A stretch of 20,052 bases of DNA from the NCBI GenBank assembly GCA_036835375.1, contig DAITMB010000095.1, positions 1-20,052 on the forward strand, in the 5' to 3' direction. A program made the position numbers and the translations under genes. This document shows, piece after piece, positions 8,088 through 13,760 of the stretch. The notes under the pieces are model-generated. The model was given only the letters and a program-made list of their open reading frames with translations. It was not told the origin of the DNA and did no database searches. Source of the stretch: JANQTF01 sp036835375 (GTDB taxonomy: Bacteria > Bacteroidota > Bacteroidia > J057). Within the stretch, counting starts at the first letter, position 1. Each line of letters opens with the position of its first letter.

Positions 8088-8101
8088 CGCAATCGATTGC
8101 G
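8088..8101. promoter_or_regulatory. LacI/PurR-type palindromic operator candidate
   Basis: CGCAATCGATTGCG is a perfect 14-bp palindrome with the central CG step typical of LacI-family operators, close to the known PurR box pattern ACGCAAACGTTTGCGT. It lies 126-139 nt upstream of the DUF1080 start. On the minus strand its right half supplies a TTG followed, after 22 nt, by TATTCGTT, a weak match to the Bacteroidota promoter, so the site may overlap the -33 element. No LacI-family regulator gene lies in the window. Confidence 0.5.
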
Positions 8102-8150
8102 CGATCATGTACCCGTATAGAGGAAAAAGTGGATCTTAGGAATGAGAAAC

Positions 8151-8184
8151 AAAAAAGGACCAGTGTCACCACTGATCCTTTTTT
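8151..8184 (-). terminator. Intrinsic terminator after xylA
   Basis: Arms 8151-8165 and 8170-8184 form a 15-position stem around a 4-nt loop, with GGACCAGTG against CACTGATCC in the core and A/T runs outside. On minus-strand RNA the only imperfect position is a G-U wobble, while plus-strand RNA would have A-C. It starts 26 nt after the xylA stop and separates xylA from the DUF1080 gene. The flanking A and T runs could let it act in both directions. Confidence 0.85.
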
Positions 8185-8209
8185 TGTTTTAGGTTTATTC
8201 GACTCCCGC

Positions 8210-9550
8210 TTAAGCACCCATGATGAAGCGGTTCACGATATTTTCATACCACTCCTGGCGGCCTGATGTGAGTGTCGGCTCAGGTGTCTGTAGTGCCAAT
8301 GCATGGAGTGCTTCGAGGGTGAGATTGCCTTGCTCAAAGGAGGCTCCATCTCCACTGTCGTAGCTGGCATAGCGAGAAGATTTTGCACGAAGGTAGGTCC
8401 CATCATCCAAGATGGCCTGCGCCAACAACAAGGACTTAGCGAAGACATCCATCCCGCCGATGTGGGCATAGAAAAGATCTTCGGGATCTGTGCTATTGCG
8501 GCGCACCTTGGCATCAAAATTCACACCGCCGTGAGTAAATCCTTCTGTCTGAAGAATCACGAGCATGGCTTCGGTCAACTCATTGATGCTGTACGGAAAC
8601 TGGTCGGTATCCCAGCCGTTTTGGTTGTCACCACGATTTGCATCAATGGATCCAAGTTTGCCCGCTGCTGCTGCCACTGCCAATTCATGCTCAAATGTGT
8701 GGCCTGCCAACGTAGCGTGATTCACCTCAATGTTGAGTGCAAAATCATCCAGCAAGTCATGCTCCCGCAAAAATCCCAATACCGTAGCACAATCAAAATC
8801 GTACTGATGCTTACTCGGCTCAGCGGGCTTAGGCTCGATGAAGAACGTTCCGGTGAATCCCTGCTTTCTGGCGTAGTCGCGGGAAAGTTGTAGGAACTTG
8901 GCCAAGTGGGCTTGTTCGCGCTTCATGTCAGTATTAAGCAAGCTCATGTAGCCTTCTCGCCCACCCCAAAACACGTAGCCAGTGCCGCCAAGCTTGATGG
9001 TGGCATCAATGGCGTTCTTGACTTGAGCCGCGCCATAGGTCAAGACCCGAAAGTCCGGGTTGGTGCTGGCACCATTCATGTATCTGGGGTTCGAGAACAA
9101 ATTCGCTGTACCCCACAACAGTTTCACGCCGGAAGCCGCTTGCTTTTCGAGCGCGTAATCTGTGATCTGCTGAACTCTTTTTTCCAAATCGAGCAGAGTG
9201 CCTGCGTCGTCCACCAAGTCCACATCGTGAAAGCAGTAGTATTCCATGCCCATTTTGGTCATGAATTCGAAGGCTGCATCCATTTTATCTTTGGCACGCT
9301 GCATCACATCAGAAGAGCCATTCCACGGAAGTGGTCTTGTGCCGGGACCAAAAGGGTCACCCCCCGCGCCGCAGAAGCTGTGCCAATAAGAACACGCGAA
9401 CTTAAAGTGATCAGCCATTGATTTTCCCGCTACGATTTGCGATGGATTGTACCAGCGAAATGCTAATGGATTGTCACTTTGCGGGCCTTCATAAGGGATT
9501 TTTCCGACGCTGGGAAACCATTCTTGAGAACCTAAGGTGAGATTGACCAT
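8210..9550 (-). CDS. xylA: Xylose isomerase
   Basis: A 446-residue cytoplasmic enzyme that converts D-xylose to D-xylulose (and D-glucose to D-fructose) with two divalent metals. The length and the N-terminus, with an insert of about 40 residues, fit the type II isomerases. Visible signature residues are the catalytic His108 and Asp111 in CFHDVD, Glu239 and Lys241 in FIEPKPAEP, Glu275 and His278 in NIEVNHATLAGH, Asp303 in GSIDANRGD, the metal-site segment NGWDTDQFP at 311-319, and Asp346 in GVNFDAK. All expected residues are present, so it should be active. The ATG at 9550 gives the normal family start. No xylulokinase or xylose transporter lies in the window. A candidate promoter lies upstream and a strong terminator follows, so it is probably monocistronic although next to the DUF1080-Gfo/Idh pair. 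Confidence 0.97.
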   Translation of the reverse strand: MVNLTLGSQEWFPSVGKIPYEGPQSDNPLAFRWYNPSQIVAGKSMADHFKFACSYWHSFCGAGGDPFGPGTRPLPWNGSSDVMQRAKDKMDAAFEFMTKMGMEYYCFHDVDLVDDAGTLLDLEKRVQQITDYALEKQAASGVKLLWGTANLFSNPRYMNGASTNPDFRVLTYGAAQVKNAIDATIKLGGTGYVFWGGREGYMSLLNTDMKREQAHLAKFLQLSRDYARKQGFTGTFFIEPKPAEPSKHQYDFDCATVLGFLREHDLLDDFALNIEVNHATLAGHTFEHELAVAAAAGKLGSIDANRGDNQNGWDTDQFPYSINELTEAMLVILQTEGFTHGGVNFDAKVRRNSTDPEDLFYAHIGGMDVFAKSLLLAQAILDDGTYLRAKSSRYASYDSGDGASFEQGNLTLEALHALALQTPEPTLTSGRQEWYENIVNRFIMGA

Positions 9551-9597
9551 GATGAGAAGATAAATAGATAGGTGTTATATGGAGGAAAGTTGCCCAA

Positions 9598-9659
9598 CCT
9601 CTGCGAAAAACTCTCGCGAAAGTCTCGCAAAGTAAAGGTTCCCAGTTAGATTCTTGCAA
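9598..9659 (-). promoter_or_regulatory. Candidate xylA promoter with repeats over the start region
   Basis: On the minus strand TTG (9659-9657) is followed after 21 nt by TTACTTTG (9635-9628), one mismatch from the Bacteroidota -7 consensus TAnnTTTG. Three loosely repeated units of the form TTTSGCGAGA with about 11-bp spacing run from the -7 element through about 9598. The middle unit, CTCTCGCGAAAG at 9611-9622 on the plus strand, is nearly palindromic. This is where a repressor would be expected to bind. Confidence 0.42.
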
Positions 9660-9713
9660 CTGTTTCCACCCTTTTTTCCATTATTTTCATGTCTCATCAA
9701 GAAGTGCGTCGCG

Positions 9714-10691
9714 CTATTGATGCCGAGTCTGATGGTTCTCTGCTCGAACTATTTTGCAGTCGTCGCGGACAATGACCTCCAGCTCGATCAACGCAGCGAT
9801 GGCCAGTTGTGAATAATTCTGAGAGGCGTTCTGAAAGCCGCTAGCGTTGGTTTGCCAAAGAGTCTGGATGAGCTCCATGTTGCCAGTGGTAGGATTGGCC
9901 TTTCGCAGCGCAGCAGCCACGTTGCCTGCTCCTGCATGATATACGTGCATGACCAACAACCGAAACCATAGATCAGTTTCTTGGTATGTGATGCCCCGTG
10001 CGTCCAGCATCTTGCGCGTGTGTGGCAGGCAAATTCGATTGATGTGGCGCGAAGCGGCTTTGGCTGCTTTATCAAACACCAAGCGTTCGTCCACTCGGTT
10101 ATTTACTACCAAGCCGTGTGAAATGGCGACATCACGCATAAGTTGGAATTGCCCAGCAGCTCCCACAGAAGAATGAAGATTAGCCCCGGGACTTTCGATG
10201 AGAAGAATCGCTTGTGCATACCATGGGTCCACTCGCTCTTCCATGAACACCTGAATACCTCGGTGAATATGGGGCATGGCCCGGTAGAATTGATAGAAAT
10301 CGGATTTTCCAGAGGTCACATAGACCTTGGTCCCTAGCGGGATTTCTCTCAAGGTGAGGAAACTATCTGTGATGGCTTGCTTCCTCGCAGCGCTAAGTTT
10401 GTGGTAAGCATCGGTAGGCACCCGAGTCAAGATCTCTCGGGTTTCGGCCACATTGAGGTATGAGTATTTCGGATCCAGTCGCATGATTCTGCGCCAGAAC
10501 TTGATTTGGGGGAGCTGATGCCACCCCTCACGAAACATTTCTGGCGAGCGAAGCACCTGCTGTGTCGCAGTGTCTTTCAAAAAAACAATTTCCACCAGTT
10601 CACCACTGATGATCATTTGAGCTTTGGCATGGCTTCCTACTAAGAGGGGAAGCAACAAGAGCCAGCATGGCCAAGGAAAAGATCGCAGCAT
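9714..10691 (-). CDS. MltD-like lytic transglycosylase (SLT domain)
   Basis: A 325-residue exported protein with a Sec signal (hydrophobic residues 9-19, ending SHAKAQ). A family-1 lytic transglycosylase domain occupies about residues 150-270. The catalytic glutamate is Glu166 in LLIESPGANLHSS, followed by GAAGQFQLM (177-185), NNRVDERLVFDKAAKAAS (197-214) and YHAGAGNV (251-258), all in the order seen in MltD-type enzymes. The family cleaves peptidoglycan glycan strands to 1,6-anhydromuramyl products in the periplasm. Unlike Escherichia coli MltD there are no C-terminal LysM repeats, and the N-terminal 120 residues match no domain I know. It is read alone on the minus strand, 163 bp before xylA, with no obvious terminator between the two. 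Start at 10691 is set by the signal peptide. Confidence 0.88.
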   Translation of the reverse strand: MLRSFPWPCWLLLLPLLVGSHAKAQMIISGELVEIVFLKDTATQQVLRSPEMFREGWHQLPQIKFWRRIMRLDPKYSYLNVAETREILTRVPTDAYHKLSAARKQAITDSFLTLREIPLGTKVYVTSGKSDFYQFYRAMPHIHRGIQVFMEERVDPWYAQAILLIESPGANLHSSVGAAGQFQLMRDVAISHGLVVNNRVDERLVFDKAAKAASRHINRICLPHTRKMLDARGITYQETDLWFRLLVMHVYHAGAGNVAAALRKANPTTGNMELIQTLWQTNASGFQNASQNYSQLAIAALIELEVIVRDDCKIVRAENHQTRHQ

Positions 10692-10958
10692 TCGTGGGTT
10701 GTAATCAATGGGTACAAGAGTGCCCGGGGGGGAGTTGCTGTTCCGGAACTCAAGTTAAGAGAAATAACGGAGATTTACAGCCAATCTTCGCATTTACCCT
10801 GACATACGTCGTATTCATAGAATATATTCCACACGAATTCCAAAATCGAAGTGTTTTTTCGAGAGAAATGATCAAAAGTGTCAAAAAGCGGGAGAAGCGT
10901 GTGGGTTGAAGCACTTTCCCACAGTCGAAACATTCCACAAATCTTCAGATTCCCCTCT

Positions 10959-11495
10959 TCAATACACCCACTCTTTCTTATCGAAGTCATAGGTGCACTG
11001 CTGGTTGGGGAACTCGATGAAATCGCGGTTGCCCATGTAGCGATCTACATTCCCAAGTTTTACCAGGTCGCGCCACAGGTATTCCCCTTTTTCGCGGACG
11101 AGTTCTTCTGGAATCATGGGTGTGTTGTACAGCTCCCGAAACTCCTTAAGGCTCAGGTCGCGATTCACTTTGTAGCTTCCTGCAACCCCACGCTTATGGC
11201 CTTGGGCATTGCGAGCAGGTCGAATCATATAGAAATAATGCGTGCTGTCCTCATCTATATGATAATGAAGCATTTCGAAAAGCGGAATTTGAGCCACATA
11301 CAGTGATCTATAAGTAGGATCAAATTTGTCTGACTTTGGAACGCCCCTGGGCACCTTGTAAACATAGGTAATGATATTGGCCATGAGGGTGTCCTGCTCA
11401 GCCGCGGAATAGTATCGATCGAATCGATAGGGATCCTGAGAGCAGGAGGAAAATAGCAAGATCGCAGCACTGAAAAAAAGAATCTGTTTGAGCAT
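10959..11495 (-). CDS. Small lipoprotein of unknown function
   Basis: A 178-residue predicted lipoprotein: the sequence MLKQILFFSAAILLFSSC ends in a lipobox with the acylated cysteine at residue 18. I chose the ATG at 11495 for that reason; an upstream ATG at 11534 would add 13 residues before the signal. The mature part is rich in Tyr, Asp and Arg (DPYRFDRYYSAAEQDTLM, YFYMIRPARNAQGHKRG, and WRDLVKLGNVDRYMGNRDF), with no transmembrane segment and no motif I recognise. It looks like a single small globular domain. It stands alone between the TonB-operon terminator and a 267-bp gap before the transglycosylase gene. Gene reality is well supported by the lipobox and composition; I assign no function. 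Confidence 0.75.
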   Translation of the reverse strand: MLKQILFFSAAILLFSSCSQDPYRFDRYYSAAEQDTLMANIITYVYKVPRGVPKSDKFDPTYRSLYVAQIPLFEMLHYHIDEDSTHYFYMIRPARNAQGHKRGVAGSYKVNRDLSLKEFRELYNTPMIPEELVREKGEYLWRDLVKLGNVDRYMGNRDFIEFPNQQCTYDFDKKEWVY

Positions 11496-11693
11496 GGGGA
11501 CTACAAATTGGCAGTGGCTAAGAGTAAAGCGCAAAGGATAACAAATAGATTGGATAGATTAATCTGGCTTCGTTTTCTGCAAAGTCTAGGTTTCATTTCA
11601 CCCTCGCTTTCCAGTTCGACACACATATTCACTCCATCTAGTATTTCTCCCTGGCTTGACTTCAAAGATAGAACAAGAGAAAAATGAAGGAAT

Positions 11694-11734
11694 AAAAAAA
11701 ACAGCAGCCAGACACGAAGTGAACTGGCTGCTGT
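11694..11734 (-). terminator. Intrinsic terminator of the TonB receptor-lipoprotein operon
   Basis: On the minus strand ACAGCAGCCAG and CTGGCTGCTGT (arms 11734-11724 and 11711-11701) pair perfectly over 11 bp. The 12-nt loop can close further through CAC/GTG. An uninterrupted run of T follows (11701-11694). It starts 18 nt after the lipoprotein stop. Confidence 0.93.
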
Positions 11735-11751
11735 AGATCTTAAGCTAAGAA

Positions 11752-13731
11752 TTAACGGCTGAAGCCATAATCCGTGTTGATGCTGAAGTTAGACCATCCT
11801 TGTGTCCAGTCGTTGTTGGCACCGAAAGCACCCACGAAAGGCACTTGCTCCCACTCACCGAACCACGCAGCGCGAGGATGGCTGTCGAGCAAGGGAAGGT
11901 TGTCCCACTGAGCTGAAGTAGCAGCAGCGCTACCACCAGTAACAGTGAATCTAGGTGTACCGCGATCGAACACGCTACCGTCGATTCCGATTTCATCCCA
12001 AGCTGCGAAAAATTGGTTTCCATAAGCTGGGGTAAGGAACCAGTCTAGTGCTTGGAAAGCTTCGACGTTGAAGCGGATTGCATGACCTCTTGGTTCGCTA
12101 CCTGGGTGGTTTCCGCGAGCGTTGCCGCTAGCGTCTTCGAAAGGCAAGCCAGTAGCTGTGGGGTCAGGATAGCTAGCTGAGTTCAAAGCAGAAGCGTGTC
12201 CGTATGCACGAGCAGGATCATAAGCTTTACCGAAGCCATTACCGCCCCAGCCTCTTACACCAGCAAGAATCACGTTGCGGAGTTGGAGCTCATCAGCTTC
12301 AGCGAAGTCTGTTGTGCTTTCGCCATCGATATAAATACCCATGGGGTATCCAGTGAAGATTGAATTGTAGATGCGGAGTTTGCTGCTACGACGAAGTTGA
12401 GCACCATGCTGAAACTCAGCAGAGATGGAGGTCTCACGTGTCTTCTTAGGGCCGATGATGGTAATGTTAGCGAAAGTTGTCGAAGTGTAAGGCGTACGAA
12501 GTTCACCACCACCATTGTTGTCAACTTCAAATCCATTGGATCCAGACTGGTCAGCATCTTTGGCATCACGGATACCGATACCGAACTGCACGTTTCCACT
12601 GTGACCAAGGTCCACATCGAAGTCGTCGTCAAGCCCGCGGTAAGCGATGAGGTAGCGGCCATTGACTGTGCCACCAAACCACTCGAACTGGTCATCAAGA
12701 CCGAAAGAAGCCTGCACGTACTCAAATTCAGTTGCGCGACCTACGCTACCAAGGGTAATGGTATTGACCTCTTCGTTGGGATTGATCGGAATACCGGCCC
12801 ACTCCACACGGAGGTACTTCATGATGCCAGAGTTGTCGTCATCATTGGTGCCACCGTGCCATGCACTGTAACCACCTTCCAGTTGCACATCTGGACCTTC
12901 ATTGTTGCTAGCACGGCCACACACGACGAGCCCACCCCAGTCGCCAGGCGTACGCTGACCAGCTGGTCTGATAGAGGTCATCACGATTGGCTCATCCTCA
13001 GTACCTTCAGCAATGATTTGACCACCACGCTGAATCACAAGGGTGCCTTTGGTGGCTTGGTCTCCATAGATCACCGTACCTGGCTCAATGCGCAATACGC
13101 CTTCTGTGCGACCATCGTCGTCTTGGGGAGAAGTACCTGCAGCAGGGATAGGTCCTACACGTACAAAAGAGATCAACACATAGTCTTTGTCTTTGGTCAG
13201 TGTGACATCACGGGCTTCGATGTAAGTTCCTTCGATACCTGCAACGGCCACACCTTTGATGTGCTCGCTGTAACCTGGCAGCATGTCCACCCCACCTACT
13301 TGTACCAATGGCTTGGGAGGCTCAGCAGACACGTTCACTGCAAAAGGAGCAGAAGTGGCTGTGCGATCTTCGACATCAGTCACAAGGATGGTGAAGTTCA
13401 CCACAGCACCTACAGGAAGGTTGTCTTCGATGACGTACTCAAGGGTGAAAGACGTTGTGGTCGGTTCGTCGGTGAAAGTACGGTCTGGATAGTTGCTATC
13501 AGGAGCTCCGTTTTTCAAGATCGAAATTCTGGTAAGACCAGCAGGTGCATTGGCTGTCACTTCGGTAGAGACGGTAGCTCCGTTGATGCCGGTTGCTGAA
13601 GCTGTGGAGAAGCTGGCCGAAGGAGCCGCAGGCACCTCATCTTGCTTACATCCACTCGCTAGCGCAAGGATCGAAAGCATTGTAATGGCGGATGCCATGA
13701 GTGACATCCTGTTTTGGAACCAAGTTTTCAT
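11752..13731 (-). CDS. Large surface lipoprotein, partner of the TonB-dependent receptor
   Basis: A 659-residue lipoprotein with lipobox LASGC (Cys28). Residues about 38-135 look like an Ig/PKD-like beta domain (Thr, Val and Ser rich). From about 145 on, a beta-rich domain carries repeated phrases: VLRIEPGTVIYG (212-223), GTLVIQRGGQIIAEGTEDEP (229-248), GDWGGLVVCGRA (263-274), an Asp cluster LDDDFDVDLG (367-376) and GFEVDNNGGG (400-409). The phrase order resembles right-handed beta-helix proteins. This protein type recurs in Bacteroidota next to SusD-less TonB receptors and is sometimes named T9SS-associated or, wrongly, multidrug transporter in databases. It ends in FSR without a clear T9SS sorting domain. 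The gene lies 29 bp after the receptor gene, and a strong terminator follows, so the two form one operon. The likely role is capturing the ligand at the outer membrane; the ligand is unknown. Confidence 0.82.
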   Translation of the reverse strand: MKTWFQNRMSLMASAITMLSILALASGCKQDEVPAAPSASFSTASATGINGATVSTEVTANAPAGLTRISILKNGAPDSNYPDRTFTDEPTTTSFTLEYVIEDNLPVGAVVNFTILVTDVEDRTATSAPFAVNVSAEPPKPLVQVGGVDMLPGYSEHIKGVAVAGIEGTYIEARDVTLTKDKDYVLISFVRVGPIPAAGTSPQDDDGRTEGVLRIEPGTVIYGDQATKGTLVIQRGGQIIAEGTEDEPIVMTSIRPAGQRTPGDWGGLVVCGRASNNEGPDVQLEGGYSAWHGGTNDDDNSGIMKYLRVEWAGIPINPNEEVNTITLGSVGRATEFEYVQASFGLDDQFEWFGGTVNGRYLIAYRGLDDDFDVDLGHSGNVQFGIGIRDAKDADQSGSNGFEVDNNGGGELRTPYTSTTFANITIIGPKKTRETSISAEFQHGAQLRRSSKLRIYNSIFTGYPMGIYIDGESTTDFAEADELQLRNVILAGVRGWGGNGFGKAYDPARAYGHASALNSASYPDPTATGLPFEDASGNARGNHPGSEPRGHAIRFNVEAFQALDWFLTPAYGNQFFAAWDEIGIDGSVFDRGTPRFTVTGGSAAATSAQWDNLPLLDSHPRAAWFGEWEQVPFVGAFGANNDWTQGWSNFSINTDYGFSR

Positions 13732-13760
13732 AACGTAGAAAGTTGGGAATTGGAGTTGAA

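Noticed and set aside
7963..8217. N-terminal extension of the DUF1080 protein by 85 residues
   Set aside because: It would run through the xylA terminator and the LacI-like palindrome, while the ATG at 7962 begins a proper signal peptide.
9551..9713. Possible terminator between the transglycosylase gene and xylA
   Set aside because: No hairpin with a following U-run is visible on the minus strand; read-through into xylA cannot be excluded.
12397..13599. Open frame of 400 codons on the plus strand, antisense to the large lipoprotein gene
   Set aside because: It lies wholly inside a well-supported gene; its protein is Thr/Val/His/Cys rich with no motif, as expected from the reverse complement of a stop-poor gene.
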